Positions 44,490 to 54,289 of a stretch of 64,000 nucleotides of DNA are shown piece by piece. The translations under genes were made by a program, and so were the position numbers. The stretch covers positions 2,232,001 to 2,296,000 of the forward strand of contig NZ_CP013386.1 of assembly GCF_001523745.2 (NCBI RefSeq). Reading direction: 5' to 3'. This stretch comes from Burkholderia mayonis (GTDB lineage Bacteria; Pseudomonadota; Gammaproteobacteria; Burkholderiales; Burkholderiaceae). Every line of letters starts with the position of its first letter. Within the stretch, counting starts at the first letter, position 1. Below the pieces are notes generated by a model. That model was not told where the DNA came from. It saw nothing but the letters and a program-made list of their open reading frames with translations, and ran no database searches.

Positions 44490-44838
44490 CGAGGTCGACG
44501 CGCGGACGCGGCGTGGACGTGGCGTGACGGGCGTGCCATGGCAAGACATGACGATGCAAAACACTGCCGCGAACATCGTCGCCCCAAAAGAAAACGGTCC
44601 AACCGGCGCAAGCCGATTGGACCGTCTCGGTCATTCGATCATCTGGTCTTTGCCGTGGTGATCACGGACGGTACAGGCGACCGCCCCGGCGACCACCGCA
44701 AGCGAGCCGAACATACCGGCCTTCGGCCGCCCGGCCGCCGCCGCCCACGACACCGTGCGCCGGCCGCGTCACGCGCCTCCGCTGCGAAGGCGGCGCGCCG
44801 AGCCTCGACGCGCCACCCGGCCGCGCGTTACGGCCGCG
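44490..44838. other. Gap between convergent LysR gene and alaS
   Basis: This 349-bp region contains a good terminator hairpin at 44584-44625. The rest is GC-rich, and I see no further structure or gene. Confidence 0.45.
44584..44625 (-). terminator. Rho-independent terminator downstream of alaS
   Basis: ACGGTCCAA (44594-44602) pairs with TTGGACCGT (44617-44625) around a 14-base loop. On the minus strand it is followed by TTTCTTTTGG, a suitable U-rich tail for the alaS transcript. It may also stop the LysR transcript from the other side. Confidence 0.75.
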
Positions 44839-47478
44839 TTACAGCCGCGCTTCGACCCAGCCCTTCACGCCCGCCAGAGCCGCCGGCAGATTCGCCGGCT
44901 CGGTGCCTCCCGCCTGCGCCATGTCCGGCCGGCCGCCGCCCTTGCCGCCCACCTGCTGCGCGACGAAGTTGACGAGCTCGCCCGCCTTCACCTTCTTGCT
45001 CGCGTCGGCGGTCACGCCGGCGATCAGGCTCACCTTGCCGCCGTCGACCGCCGCGAGCACGATCGCCGCACTCTTCAGCTTGTCCTTCAGCTTGTCGACG
45101 GTCTCGCGCAGCGTCTTCGCGTCCGCGCCGTCGAGCGTCGCGGCAAGCACGTGCACGCCGCCCACTTCGACCGCCTGCAGCGCGAGCTCGTCGCCCTGGC
45201 TCGACGCGAGCTTCGATTTCAACGCGGCGAGCTCCTTCTCGAGCGACTTCACCTGGTCCTGCACCTGGCCGATCCGCTGGATCAACTCGGACGGCTGCGC
45301 CTTCAGCGCGGCCGCCGCGGCGTTCACGCACGCATCGAGCGCCTGCACGTAGCGCACCGCGTTGTCGCCCGTGATCGCCTCGACGCGGCGGATGCCCGCC
45401 GCGACGCCGCCTTCCGCGACGATCTTGAAGAAGCCGATGTCGCCCGTGCGATGCACGTGCGTGCCGCCGCACAGCTCGCGCGAAAAGCCGAGATCGAGCA
45501 CGCGCACTTCGTCGCCATACTTCTCGCCGAAGAGCGCCATCGCACCGCCCTTCACCGCGTCGTCGTACGGCATCACGCGCACGACGCCGGGCGCGTTCGC
45601 GAGCACCTGCTCGTTGACGATGGCTTCGACGCGGCGGATTTCGTCGTCCGTCAGCGGCGCGTTGTGCGCGAAGTCGAAGCGGGTCTTGTCCGCGTCGACG
45701 AGCGAACCCTTTTGCTGCACGTGCGAGCCGAGCACGTCGCGCAGCGCCTTGTGCATCAGGTGCGTCGCCGAGTGGTTGCGAGCGGTGCGCGCGCGGCGCT
45801 CGGCATCGATTTCCGCGCGGACTACGTCGCCGACCTTGAGCGCGCCCTGCTCGAGTTCGCCGTGGTGGCCGATCACGTCGGCCTGGACCTTCAGCGTGTC
45901 GGCGACCGCAAAGCGCGTGACCGCGTTCGCGAGCACGCCCTGGTCGCCGACCTGGCCGCCCGATTCCGCATAGAACGGCGTGTGGTCGAGCACGACGACC
46001 GCGCTCTGGCCCGCCTTCGCTTCGTTGACCGACGAACCGTCGACGTACAGCGCGACGACCTTCGCGTCGTCGAATGCGATTGCCTCGTAGCCGTGGAACG
46101 TCGTCTTCGCGCCCGTGTAATCGAGGCCCTGCGTCGCCCTGAACTTGCCGGCCGCGCGCGCCTGCTCGCGCTGGCGCGCCATCGCGTCGTCGAACGCCGG
46201 CTCGTCGACCGTCACGCCGCGCTCGCGGCACACGTCGGCCGTCAGGTCGAGCGGGAAGCCGTAGGTATCGTGCAGCTTGAACGCGAGCTCGCCGTCGAGC
46301 GTCTTGCCGCCGGTTTTGTCACCTGCCGCGGCGTCGAGGTCGCCGAGCGCGGCCTCGAGGATCGACATCCCGTGCTCGATCGTCTCGAAGAAGCGCTCTT
46401 CTTCCTGGCGCAGCACGTCGGTCACGCGCTGCTCGGCCTCCTTCAGCTCCGGATACGCTTCGCCCATTTCCGCGACGAGATCGGCCACCAGCTTGTGGAA
46501 AAACGATTCCTTGCGGCCGAGCTTGTAGCCGTGGCGGATCGCGCGGCGCACGATCCGGCGCAGCACGTAGCCGCGGCCTTCGTTGCCGGGGATCACGCCG
46601 TCGACGATCAGGAACGAGCACGCGCGGATGTGATCGGCGATCACCTTCAGCGAGTTGTTCGTCAGGTCGCTGATGCCGGTCTCGCGCGCGGCGGCCTTGA
46701 TGAGATTCTGGAACAGATCGATCTCGTAGTTGCTGTGCACGTGCTGCAGCACGGCCGCGATCCGCTCGAGGCCCATGCCGGTGTCGACGCAAGGCTTCGG
46801 CAGACGCGTCATGTTGCCTTGCGCATCGCGGTTGAACTGCATGAACACGAGGTTCCAGATCTCGATGTAGCGGTCGCCGTCTTCTTCGGGCGATCCCGGC
46901 GGGCCGCCCCAGACGTCCGGGCCGTGGTCGTAGAAGATTTCCGAGCACGGGCCGCACGGCCCCGTGTCGCCCATCTGCCAGAAGTTGTCCGACGCGTAGC
47001 GCGCGCCCTTGTTGTCGCCGATCCGGATGATCCGCTCGGCCGGCACGCCGACTTCCTTCGCCCAGATGTCGTACGCCTCGTCGTCGTCGTGATAGACGGT
47101 CACCCAGAGCTTGTCGGCGGGCAGCCGGTAGACGGCCGTCAGCAGCTCCCATGCATAGTGGATCGCGTCGTGCTTGAAGTAGTCGCCGAACGAGAAGTTG
47201 CCGAGCATCTCGAAGAACGTGTGGTGGCGCGCGGTGTAGCCGACGTTCTCGAGGTCGTTGTGCTTGCCGCCCGCGCGCACGCTGCGCTGCGACGTGGTCG
47301 CGCGGGAGTACGGGCGCGTCTCGGCGCCGAGGAACACGTCCTTGAACTGCACCATCCCCGAATTGGTGAAGAGCAGCGTGGGGTCGTTTCCGGGCACGAG
47401 GCTCGACGAGCGGACGATCGTGTGGCCCTTCGATTCGAAGAACTTGAGGAATTTCTCGCGGATTTCGGCGGCTTTCAT
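44839..47478 (-). CDS. alaS: Alanyl-tRNA synthetase
   Basis: A 879-residue class II synthetase that charges tRNA-Ala, with the usual length. The start ([27 protein letters not shown]) is typical. Class II motifs are in place: motif 1 region [16 protein letters not shown], motif 2 [18 protein letters not shown] and motif 3 in [15 protein letters not shown]. The editing domain has metal ligands in NHSATHLMH and [13 protein letters not shown]. The C-terminal C-Ala/oligomerisation domain ends in [18 protein letters not shown]-type -10 box lies 87 bases upstream; a terminator lies 214 bases downstream. A long open frame on the opposite strand is a codon-bias shadow. Confidence 0.97.
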   Translation of the reverse strand: MKAAEIREKFLKFFESKGHTIVRSSSLVPGNDPTLLFTNSGMVQFKDVFLGAETRPYSRATTSQRSVRAGGKHNDLENVGYTARHHTFFEMLGNFSFGDYFKHDAIHYAWELLTAVYRLPADKLWVTVYHDDDEAYDIWAKEVGVPAERIIRIGDNKGARYASDNFWQMGDTGPCGPCSEIFYDHGPDVWGGPPGSPEEDGDRYIEIWNLVFMQFNRDAQGNMTRLPKPCVDTGMGLERIAAVLQHVHSNYEIDLFQNLIKAAARETGISDLTNNSLKVIADHIRACSFLIVDGVIPGNEGRGYVLRRIVRRAIRHGYKLGRKESFFHKLVADLVAEMGEAYPELKEAEQRVTDVLRQEEERFFETIEHGMSILEAALGDLDAAAGDKTGGKTLDGELAFKLHDTYGFPLDLTADVCRERGVTVDEPAFDDAMARQREQARAAGKFRATQGLDYTGAKTTFHGYEAIAFDDAKVVALYVDGSSVNEAKAGQSAVVVLDHTPFYAESGGQVGDQGVLANAVTRFAVADTLKVQADVIGHHGELEQGALKVGDVVRAEIDAERRARTARNHSATHLMHKALRDVLGSHVQQKGSLVDADKTRFDFAHNAPLTDDEIRRVEAIVNEQVLANAPGVVRVMPYDDAVKGGAMALFGEKYGDEVRVLDLGFSRELCGGTHVHRTGDIGFFKIVAEGGVAAGIRRVEAITGDNAVRYVQALDACVNAAAAALKAQPSELIQRIGQVQDQVKSLEKELAALKSKLASSQGDELALQAVEVGGVHVLAATLDGADAKTLRETVDKLKDKLKSAAIVLAAVDGGKVSLIAGVTADASKKVKAGELVNFVAQQVGGKGGGRPDMAQAGGTEPANLPAALAGVKGWVEARL

Positions 47479-47564
47479 AGCGTGCGGGGACGGTCAGGCC
47501 AAAACTGGGGGTTGAGCGCCGGCCGTTCCGGCGGGCGGGCGGCGGCGCGTTTCTAAAACGATCA

Positions 47565-47570
47565 ATTATA
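47565..47570 (-). promoter_or_regulatory. Candidate -10 box for alaS
   Basis: TATAAT on the minus strand, 87 bases upstream of the alaS start, in an AT-rich island (GATCAATTATACGGGATAG). A matching -35 is not evident. Confidence 0.4.
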
Positions 47571-47843
47571 CGGGATAGATCCCGGCTCGCGGCCGGCGAG
47601 CGCTCCGGGCGGACGCGGCGCGGTTTTGGGGGAGCGTTCGGGAGTGCATTCGGGGGATCGTTCGGTGGAAGCGTCCGATGAATACGCGGGGAACGTCGGG
47701 GCGACAGGCTTGACCATGACGCGGCGAACACGTGAGGATTGCGGCGAACGGCCGCTCGCGATGCGCCCATGCGCCAGCCGATTCACGCAGGAACGCGCCA
47801 AAGACACGCGGAGACTACGCCCGAGCCGTTCCGGAACTACGCC

Positions 47844-47964
47844 GGAGCTTCGTTGGAGCTTCGTTGGAGCTTCGCTGGAGCTTCGTTGGAGCTTCGTTGG
47901 AGCTTCGCTGGAGCTTCGCTGGAGCTTCGTTGGAGCTTCGTTGATGCTTCGTTGATGCTTCGCC
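47844..47964 (+). repeat. 11-bp tandem array, 11 copies
   Basis: Units of GGAGCTTCGTT (with variants GGAGCTTCGCT and GATGCTTCG) follow each other 11 times, then a partial GGAG. The unit length is not a multiple of three, so any open frame across it is not a protein. Such arrays are typically variable between Burkholderia strains. Confidence 0.93.
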
Positions 47965-48231
47965 GGAGTCTCGTAAGTGGCACGATGAAGCCTCGCCGGA
48001 ACCGCACTCGCCCCGCCGCCGAATCGACCGCAATCGCCGCATTCAGGCGCGACCGGGCCGCCCGCGCTGCCCCGCTATCGCGACAGCCGCGCACGAATCG
48101 CTTTAAGATGCGGCGGGAGACGACCGACCGGCCGCGCACCCGCGCGGCCGCGCCACGACCGGCGCGACCGGCGCGACGCCGCCCGGCGCACGCCGGCCAA
48201 CCGAGCAGCCAACAGAGGAGACTGATCGAAG

Positions 48232-49452
48232 ATGGGAGCCCTCAGCCATATCCGCGTCCTGGACCTGAGCCGCGTGCTCGCGGGCCCGTGGTGCGCTCAG
48301 ACACTCGCCGATCTCGGCGCCGACGTGATCAAGGTCGAGCGCCCGGACGTCGGCGACGACACCCGGCACTGGGGCCCGCCGTACCTGAAGACGCCGGACG
48401 GCGCCGACACCCGCGAAGCCGCGTACTACCTCGCCGCGAACCGCAACAAGCGCTCGGTGACGATCGACATCGCGACGCCCGAAGGCCAGCGGATCGTCCG
48501 CGAGCTCACCGCGCGGTGCGACGTCGTGCTCGAGAACTACAAGGTCGGCCAGCTCGCGAAGTACGGGCTCGACTTTGCGTCGCTGAAAGCCGTGAAGCCC
48601 GACCTCGTCTACTGCTCGGTGACGGGCTTCGGCCAGACGGGCCCGTACGCGCACCGCGCGGGCTACGATTTCATCATCCAGGGGATGGGCGGCTTCATGA
48701 GCATCACGGGCGAGCGCGACGGCCTGCCGGGCGGCGGGCCGCAGAAGGCCGGCGTCGCGATCGCCGATCTCGCGACGGGCCTCTACTCGACGATCGCGAT
48801 CCTCGCCGCGCTCGCGCACCGCGACCGCACGGGCGAAGGCCAGCACATCGACATGGCGCTCCTCGACGTACAGGTCGCGCTCCTCGCGAACATGAACACG
48901 AATTTCCTCGCGAGCGGCAAGCCGCCCATGCGCTGGGGCAACGCGCATCCGAACATCGTGCCGTACCAGACGTTCGAGACGAGCGACGGGTGGATCATCG
49001 TCGCGGTCGGCAACGACGGGCAGTTCAGCAAGTTCGTCGAGGCGGGCGGACGCGCGGAGCTCGCCGACGACGAGCGCTTCGCGACGAACCCGGCGCGCGT
49101 GCGCCACCGCGATACGCTCGTGCCGATCATCGCGGAGATGACGAAAACGCGCACGAAACGCGAATGGCTCGACGCGCTCGAGGCGGTCGGCGTGCCGTGC
49201 GGGCCGATCAACGATCTCGCCGAAGTGTTCGACGACGAGCAGGTGCGCGCGCGCGGCATGCAGGTCGAGCTGCCGCATCCGAGCGGCGCGAACGTGAAGC
49301 TCGTGCGCAACCCGATCCGGATGAGCGAGACGCCGCCCGACGCGCGCACTGCGCCGCCTCTCCTCGGCGAGCACACGGACGCGGTGCTGCGCGACATGCT
49401 CGGCTATGGCGACACGGCGATCGCGGCGCTCCGGGACAAGCGCGTCGTGTGA
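48232..49452 (+). CDS. CaiB/BaiF-family CoA transferase (class III)
   Basis: A 406-residue class III CoA transferase. The N-terminus reads ALSHIRVLDLSRVLAGPWCAQTLADLGADVIKVERP, and further family blocks are RNKRSVTIDIATPEGQ, CDVVLENYKVGQLAKYGLD, YCSVTGFGQTGPYAHRAGYD and the Asp-containing DMALLDVQVALLAN, where the catalytic Asp forms the acyl anhydride. The end, LGEHTDAVLRDMLGY, is typical. The substrate could be formyl-CoA/oxalate, carnitine or another carboxylate, and sequence alone does not decide it. GAGGAG sits about 12 bases before the start. The gene stands alone, followed by a strong terminator, and is flanked on both sides by tandem repeat arrays. Confidence 0.93.
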   Translation: MGALSHIRVLDLSRVLAGPWCAQTLADLGADVIKVERPDVGDDTRHWGPPYLKTPDGADTREAAYYLAANRNKRSVTIDIATPEGQRIVRELTARCDVVLENYKVGQLAKYGLDFASLKAVKPDLVYCSVTGFGQTGPYAHRAGYDFIIQGMGGFMSITGERDGLPGGGPQKAGVAIADLATGLYSTIAILAALAHRDRTGEGQHIDMALLDVQVALLANMNTNFLASGKPPMRWGNAHPNIVPYQTFETSDGWIIVAVGNDGQFSKFVEAGGRAELADDERFATNPARVRHRDTLVPIIAEMTKTRTKREWLDALEAVGVPCGPINDLAEVFDDEQVRARGMQVELPHPSGANVKLVRNPIRMSETPPDARTAPPLLGEHTDAVLRDMLGYGDTAIAALRDKRVV

Positions 49453-49506
49453 GCGCGGCCGGCGGGCGCGCGGCGTCGGATCGCGTGTCCGCGTTCTTTC
49501 TCGCGG

Positions 49507-49536
49507 GCGGCCCGTGCGGGCCGCTTCGCTTTTTTG
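49507..49536 (+). terminator. Rho-independent terminator of the CoA transferase gene
   Basis: GCGGCCC and GGGCCGC pair around a 4-base loop (GTGC), followed by TTCGCTTTTTT. It lies 55 bases after the stop. Confidence 0.85.
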
Positions 49537-49594
49537 GCTCCTCACGAATTCGAGCTTCCGAACCGGTGAACTTTCGAGGCTTTGAGACTCCGCG

Positions 49595-49690
49595 CTTCGG
49601 AACTTCGGAACTTCGGAACTTCGGAACTTCGGAACTTCGGAACTTCGGAACTTCGGAACTTCGGAACTTCGGAACTTCGGAACTTCGGAA
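49595..49690 (+). repeat. 8-bp tandem array, 12 copies
   Basis: CTTCGGAA repeated 12 times without change (96 bp), with degenerate copies on the 5' side (CTTCCGAA, CTTTCGAG). It is intergenic. The 8-bp unit would shift frame with every copy, so it is not coding. Confidence 0.95.
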
Positions 49691-49811
49691 CTTCGTGGCT
49701 TCGCAACATCAATCATTCGCCCCTCGCGCGCAGCACGCCGCGCGAACACGCGGCGACATCGCCCCGTCGTAACCGAACGGTACAAAGCGGGCTATCCCGC
49801 TTTCTCCGCCA

Positions 49812-50333
49812 ATGTTCCGCATGTCATTGCGCCGCAAGTTCCTGCCCACCACGTCCGCCGCCGCCACGCTGCCGCTCGTCAGCGCGGTCCTAAGCGCGTG
49901 CAACGACAGCATCGCCGAACCCGCGACGCGCGCTTTCTCGCGTCGATGTACCAGATGACCGACATCCATTCGCTCGAGCCCGTCATCGCCGCGGACGGCT
50001 CGATCACGTACTTGAGCACCGACGGCGTCGCTCGCACCGGAAGGCGGCGGCGCAGCGATGGGCAACGTCGTGGTCGTCGGCCATCGCGATCATGCGAAGC
50101 GCTGCATCCAGACGTCACGGGCGCGCGGGATGAAGGCAGCCGCGGTCGCGGAGGTCGCGCTGCCGACGCTGTACGACCCGCAGTCCGGCCAGGCATGGAC
50201 GCGCCGCCGCGACCTGTACTTCGTTCACGACATGTACGCGCAGCTCGCGACGCTGCGCGCGAACCTGAGCGCGGCTGCCTATCCGCGGCTGCCTATCCGC
50301 GGCTGCCTATCCGCGGCTGCCTATCCGAACGGC
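49812..50333 (+). pseudogene. Degraded exported-protein gene (unrecognised family)
   Basis: An ATG at 49812 opens a lipoprotein-like leader (LRRKFLPTTSAAATL ... LSACNDS) that stops after 48 codons. A second frame then continues as FLASMYQMTDIHSLEPVI and DGSITYLSTDGVARTG, and a third open stretch (50058-50336) reads VVVVGHRDHAKRC, LPTLYDPQSGQAWTRR and DLYFVHDMYAQLATL. Coding-like segments in shifting frames suggest a gene broken by at least two frameshifts or deletions, ending in a 14-bp tandem array. I do not recognise the parent family. It could also be spurious. Confidence 0.35.
50271..50326 (+). repeat. 14-bp tandem repeat, 4 copies
   Basis: GCGGCTGCCTATCC repeated four times exactly, at the end of the degraded gene. 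Not a multiple of three. Confidence 0.9.
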
Positions 50334-50768
50334 TGATTCGGCAGCGATCGCTCGTGGGCTCGAAAGCGGGAAAGCACGAAAGCGGCACGAATGGCCGATG
50401 CACGGCATCGATCGTAAACCGCGGGCACGAAGCGGCAACACCACGCCCGCGGACGCCCCGAACGAAGGGCCCCAAAGAGCGATCGACGAAGACGCCCACC
50501 GCGAGCCCTCCCGAGCCGGAAGGCTCGACAAAAGCCGTTCCCAAAACGAAACGGGCGCGTCGGTGGCGCGCCCTTCGGCTAGACCGTTGCGGCGAGCCTG
50601 CGTCAATATTCCTGCGATCGAAACGACGGGAACGACGGGAACGACGGCAACCACGAAAACGCCGAAACCGACTCGCCGAACCGGCATCCCGCGCCGCTCC
50701 CGGCGGCCGCCTGCGACACCAGCCCCACCGGCACGGCCGAAACGCCGGGCGTTCGGCCGCCCCGCCGC
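50327..50768. other. Non-coding gap downstream of the glycine-zipper gene
   Basis: About 440 bp without a convincing gene. It is rich in short direct repeats of the type ACGGGAACGACGG around 50628-50660 and contains a terminator hairpin at 50540-50573. Confidence 0.4.
50540..50573 (-). terminator. Terminator for the glycine-zipper lipoprotein gene
   Basis: GGGCGCG and CGCGCCC pair around a 7-base loop. On the minus strand the stem is followed by GTTTCGTTTTGGG. It lies 196 bases downstream of the stop at 50769. Confidence 0.6.
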
Positions 50769-50978
50769 TTAGCGCACGCCGGCGCCGACGAGGCCGCCCG
50801 CCGCCGCGCCCGCGACCGTACCGATCGGGCCGCCCGTGATCAGGTAGCCGAGCGCGCCGCCCGCCGCCGCGCCGATGCCGGCATTGCGCTGCGTGTGAGT
50901 CATCGCGCACGCGCTGAGGCTGGCGAGCACCACGGCGATGACGGTGATGCGAACGAGAAAGCGGGTCTTCTTCATCAT
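50769..50978 (-). CDS. Small glycine-zipper lipoprotein (OsmB/Rick_17kDa-like)
   Basis: A 69-residue exported protein. The signal peptide (about 1-22) ends in LSAC, a good lipobox, so it is probably lipidated. The mature part is a glycine zipper (GIGAAAGGALGYLITGGPIGTVAGAAAGGLVGAG) that spans a membrane as a compact hairpin. Similar small lipoproteins are stress-inducible outer-membrane proteins, some annotated as 17-kDa-antigen or OsmB-like. The first of two adjacent ATG codons is taken as the start. Divergent from glnS. Confidence 0.8.
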   Translation of the reverse strand: MMKKTRFLVRITVIAVVLASLSACAMTHTQRNAGIGAAAGGALGYLITGGPIGTVAGAAAGGLVGAGVR

Positions 50979-51241
50979 GATGCTGTCTTCGAAAGCGTTG
51001 CCGCGCATGGCACGGCGCGGCGGCATGAAACCTGGGTGAGCGCATCTTATGAAAGCCGAATCCGGCCGGCAAAGCGATTTACCTCCTGTTACAGCGGCAA
51101 CACACGCCGCACAAATGCCGGAAAACGCGCCGCCCGCCCGCCGCAAGGGGCCGCGCTCCTCACGACGGTCGTCCGTCAGGTAGAATTGACAAGTTCGAGC
51201 GACGCAGCAGGCGTCCTCTCCCCTTTTCTTCCCTGTCCCGC

Positions 51242-52951
51242 ATGAGCACCGAACGCAACGACGCCGCCGCGCCATCCAATTTCATCCGCAACATCATCGA
51301 CGACGACAACCGCACGAGCAAATGGAGCGGCCGCGTCGAGACGCGCTTTCCGCCCGAGCCGAACGGCTATCTGCACATCGGCCACGCGAAGAGCATCTGC
51401 CTGAACTTCAGCGTCGCCCGCGACTACGGCGGCGTGTGCCACCTGCGCTTCGACGACACGAATCCGGAAAAGGAAAGCGTCGAGTACGTGAACTCGATCG
51501 TCGACGCGGTGCGCTGGCTCGGCTTCGACTGGCAGAAGGACGGCGTCGACCACCAGTATTTCGCGAGCGACTACTACGACAAGCTCTATGAATTCGCCGA
51601 GCTGCTGATCCAGCGCGGCAAGGCGTACGTCGACAGCCAGACCGCCGACGAGATGCGCACGAACCGCGGCTCGCTGACCGAGCCGGGCACGCCGTCGCCG
51701 TTCCGCGATCGCTCGCCCGAGGAGAACCTCGACCTGTTCCGCCGGATGAAGGCGGGCGAGTTCAAGGAAGGCGAGCACGTGCTGCGCGCGAAGATCGACA
51801 TGAGCTCGCCGAACATGAACATGCGCGACCCGGTGATCTACCGGATCCGCTACGCGCATCACTACCGCACGGGCGATGCGTGGTGCGTGTACCCGATGTA
51901 CGACTACACGCACTGCATCTCGGACGCGATCGAGAACATCACGCACTCGCTCTGCACGCTCGAGTTCGAGGATCACCGCCCCCTCTACGACTGGGTGCTG
52001 AACGAGCTCGCGGACGCCGGCGTGTTCACGCGGCCGCTGCCGCAGCAAATCGAATTCTCGCGGCTGAACCTCACGTACGCGATCACGAGCAAGCGCAAGC
52101 TGCTGCAGCTCGTGACGGAAGGCCACGTCGACGGCTGGGACGACCCGCGGATGCCGACGATCGTCGGCGTGCGCCGCCGCGGCTTCACGCCCGAGGGCAT
52201 CCGCCTGTTCTGCGAGCGGATCGGCGTGACGAAGATCGATTCGTGGATCGACATGAGCGTGTTCGAAGGCGCGCTGCGCGACGATCTCGACGACAAGGCG
52301 CCGCGCACGGTCGCCGTGCTCGATCCGCTCAAGCTCGTCATCGACAACTACCCGGAAGGCCAGACCGAGGAATGCACGGCGCCCGTGCACCCGCACCATC
52401 CGGAGCGCGGCCAGCGCACGTTCCCGATCTCGCGCGAGCTGTGGATCGAGCGCGAGGATTTCAACGAGAATCCGCCGAAGGGCTATTTCCGGCTGTTCCC
52501 GGGCAACAAGGTGCGGCTGCGATACGGCTACGTGATCGAATGCACGGGCGCGGACAAGGACGAAAACGGCAACGTGACCGCCGTCCACTGCAACTACTAT
52601 CCGGACAGCAAGTCGGGCACCGAAGGCGCGAACAACTACAAGGTGAAGGGCAACATCCACTGGGTGAGCGCCCCGCACGCGTGCCCGGCCGAAGTACGGA
52701 TCTACGATCGCCTGTTCAAGGAGCCGCATCCGGACGCGGGCGGACGCAACTTCCTCGAGGCGCTGAATCCGGATTCGAAGAAGGTCGTCCACGCCTATCT
52801 CGAGCCCGGCGCGCGCGACGCGACGCCGGAAGCGCGCTATCAGTTCGAGCGCCACGGCTACTTCGTCGCCGACCGCGTCGATTCGAAGCCCGACCAGCCG
52901 GTGTTCAACCGGATCGTCGGCCTGCGCGACAGTTGGGGCAAGCCCGCCTGA
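51242..52951 (+). CDS. glnS: Glutaminyl-tRNA synthetase
   Basis: A 569-residue class I synthetase that charges tRNA-Gln, close to the usual length. Signatures: [23 protein letters not shown] with the HIGH motif (about 34-56), [10 protein letters not shown], the MSK-like loop [12 protein letters not shown] (about 279-290) and the C-terminal anticodon-binding beta-barrels ([44 protein letters not shown]). It also shows the typical insert [15 protein letters not shown]. The presence of GlnS fits direct Gln-tRNA charging. A perfect terminator follows the stop by 42 bases. Confidence 0.97.
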   Translation: MSTERNDAAAPSNFIRNIIDDDNRTSKWSGRVETRFPPEPNGYLHIGHAKSICLNFSVARDYGGVCHLRFDDTNPEKESVEYVNSIVDAVRWLGFDWQKDGVDHQYFASDYYDKLYEFAELLIQRGKAYVDSQTADEMRTNRGSLTEPGTPSPFRDRSPEENLDLFRRMKAGEFKEGEHVLRAKIDMSSPNMNMRDPVIYRIRYAHHYRTGDAWCVYPMYDYTHCISDAIENITHSLCTLEFEDHRPLYDWVLNELADAGVFTRPLPQQIEFSRLNLTYAITSKRKLLQLVTEGHVDGWDDPRMPTIVGVRRRGFTPEGIRLFCERIGVTKIDSWIDMSVFEGALRDDLDDKAPRTVAVLDPLKLVIDNYPEGQTEECTAPVHPHHPERGQRTFPISRELWIEREDFNENPPKGYFRLFPGNKVRLRYGYVIECTGADKDENGNVTAVHCNYYPDSKSGTEGANNYKVKGNIHWVSAPHACPAEVRIYDRLFKEPHPDAGGRNFLEALNPDSKKVVHAYLEPGARDATPEARYQFERHGYFVADRVDSKPDQPVFNRIVGLRDSWGKPA

Positions 52952-52992
52952 CGGCGGCTGCGGCACGCTCGCCGCTTTGCGTCATGCGAAAG

Positions 52993-53026
52993 GAAAATGC
53001 CCGGCCTGCGCCGGGCATTTTCGTTT
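52993..53026 (+). terminator. Rho-independent terminator of glnS
   Basis: A perfect hairpin GAAAATGCCCGGC / GCCGGGCATTTTC with a 4-base loop, followed by GTTT. Symmetric A/T ends let it act on both strands, though the nearest minus-strand gene ends at 53176. Confidence 0.9.
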
Positions 53027-53175
53027 GAGCCTCGCGCCGACGTGGCGGCCGCTTCGGCAATCGGCTCCGGCCGCCGCGATTCATGCCGGTTTCCAGTCTC
53101 GCATCCGGACTCGCCACCGGCCCGGCATCCGCGAACGGCGCGGGACCGCAGCCGCGCTTGTCGCGCTTGTCGCGC

Positions 53176-53652
53176 TCAGACGGGCAGCGACCGATGCAGA
53201 TCCGCGAGCGACAACGTCGTCCGGAAAAGCCGCGCAAGGCTGCGGCTCGCGTATGCGTCCACGTCGCCCGGCTCGGTCCAGCGAAACGCGTCCATCTCCG
53301 GGATCATCGTCCCATCGCGGCGGCTCGGAAACATCGACGTGCATTCGCAGCGCGACAGATCCGTCTCGTGCTCGGCCGCGCGCGCGGCGAACAGGTGCAG
53401 ATCCTTGTCGCGCCGGTACGCGAACAGGCCGAGATCGACGAGCCGCACGGGATCTAGCACGATGCCCGTCTCCTCGACCAGCTCGCGCAGCGCCGCCTGC
53501 TGCGCGGTTTCCCCCGGTTCGCCCTGGCCTTTCGGGATGTCCCAGTGCGTCGTGTCGGTCGCGTGCGCGAGCAACACGCGGCCAGCGGGATCGAGGAACA
53601 CCACCCCGCACGACACCGTGCGCGGCCGGCCGCGCGGCTTCATCGCGCTCAT
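53176..53652 (-). CDS. Nudix hydrolase
   Basis: A 158-residue Nudix enzyme with a full Nudix box, GQGEPGETAQQAALRELVEETGI (about 42-64). The N-terminus (TVSCGVVFLDPAGRVLLAHAT, then HWDIPKGQGE) resembles diadenosine-polyphosphate or dGTP-type hydrolases. It has no zinc ribbon, unlike the Nudix protein at 37807. The C-terminal part contains MFPSRRDGTMIPEMDAFRW, which supplies the substrate end; specificity is unknown. It starts 18 bases after the stop of the upstream surface-antigen-like gene on the same strand, so the two are probably co-transcribed. Confidence 0.88.
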   Translation of the reverse strand: MSAMKPRGRPRTVSCGVVFLDPAGRVLLAHATDTTHWDIPKGQGEPGETAQQAALRELVEETGIVLDPVRLVDLGLFAYRRDKDLHLFAARAAEHETDLSRCECTSMFPSRRDGTMIPEMDAFRWTEPGDVDAYASRSLARLFRTTLSLADLHRSLPV

Positions 53653-53670
53653 TCGCGCGTCACGCCCGCA

Positions 53671-54057
53671 TCAGCGCTTCTGCAACTGCCACATGCCGGC
53701 CGCGGTCTTGCAATAGAGCGGCCGCAACGTCATCGACTGCCCCTTCGCCTCGATCTCGGTCTTGATCTCGCGGCACGTGCGGCCTGCCTGCTCGGTCGTG
53801 CTCGGCGTCAGCTTCGCCGAGAGCTTCGTGCCGCGACCCTGGTTCAGCCAGTCGACGGTCTCGCCGTCCTTCCCTTCGTCGCGGACCTTCTGCACGGCCT
53901 TCGTCAGCGATGCGGTGTCGGCCTTGCTGAAATAGCTGATCGGCGTGTCGTTCAGGAAGCCCAGGTTGTTCTGCGCGTGCGCGGCAAACGCGGCCGCCGC
54001 GCACACGGCGCCCGCCAGCACGCGCGACAGGATCGAGACACGGGCTCGCATCGTCAT
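53671..54057 (-). CDS. Exported RT0821/Lpp0805-like surface protein
   Basis: A 128-residue protein with a signal peptide (about 1-27, ending AAHA|QNN). The mature part has an alpha-helical start (SKADTASLTKAVQKVRDEG) and the C-terminal beta-domain pattern WLNQGRGTKLSAKLTPS, GRTCREIKTEIEA and YCKTAAGMWQL, which I recognise as the two-Cys 'surface antigen' domain seen in RT0821/Lpp0805 and 17-kDa-antigen proteins. The two Cys residues probably form a disulfide in the periplasm. The start has AAGGAG at good spacing. The assignment is by motif pattern only and is moderately secure. Confidence 0.75.
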   Translation of the reverse strand: MTMRARVSILSRVLAGAVCAAAAFAAHAQNNLGFLNDTPISYFSKADTASLTKAVQKVRDEGKDGETVDWLNQGRGTKLSAKLTPSTTEQAGRTCREIKTEIEAKGQSMTLRPLYCKTAAGMWQLQKR

Positions 54058-54289
54058 GTTGTTCTCCTTTGGAAACGATCGAATGTCCGGCGCGCGGCTT
54101 CGCTCGCGCGCCGGAAGAGCGCTCAAGGATAACTGCAACGAACCGTATTTGAAACCGATCCGGCAGCGCCGCGCCGCTTCGTCAGAGCTTTGCCGCCCGG
54201 ATTCGGCGGCGAATTCGCGGCAGGCGGCGGGCAATGCGCGGCAATCGGCCGCGCCGCTGCCCGCCTCCGTCGCGACGCCTTCTCGGCGT

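Larger units (their letters stand above)
47479..48231. other. Divergent intergenic region alaS / CoA-transferase, with tandem array
   Basis: A 753-bp gap holding the alaS promoter candidate, an 11-bp tandem array (47844-47964) and upstream sequence of the CoA transferase gene. The DNA around 47581-47830 shows no recognisable gene or repeat. Confidence 0.5.

Noticed and set aside
44755..47556. 933-codon plus-strand frame opposite alaS
   Set aside because: No recognisable motif, while AlaS motifs are intact on the other strand.
47844..47964. Peptide repeats in all frames of the 11-bp array (e.g. FVGASLELRWS)
   Set aside because: The unit is not a multiple of three, so every frame cycles through the same 11-residue pattern; no start, ribosome-binding site or neighbouring coding signal.
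47739..49772. 677-codon frame crossing both tandem arrays and the CoA transferase
   Set aside because: It is out of frame with the CoA transferase and is kept open by repeat units and GC bias.
50307..50687. Minus-strand frame with a hydrophobic Val-rich start
   Set aside because: Its Val run comes from ACGGGA/ACGACGG direct repeats; no ribosome-binding site or homology is seen.
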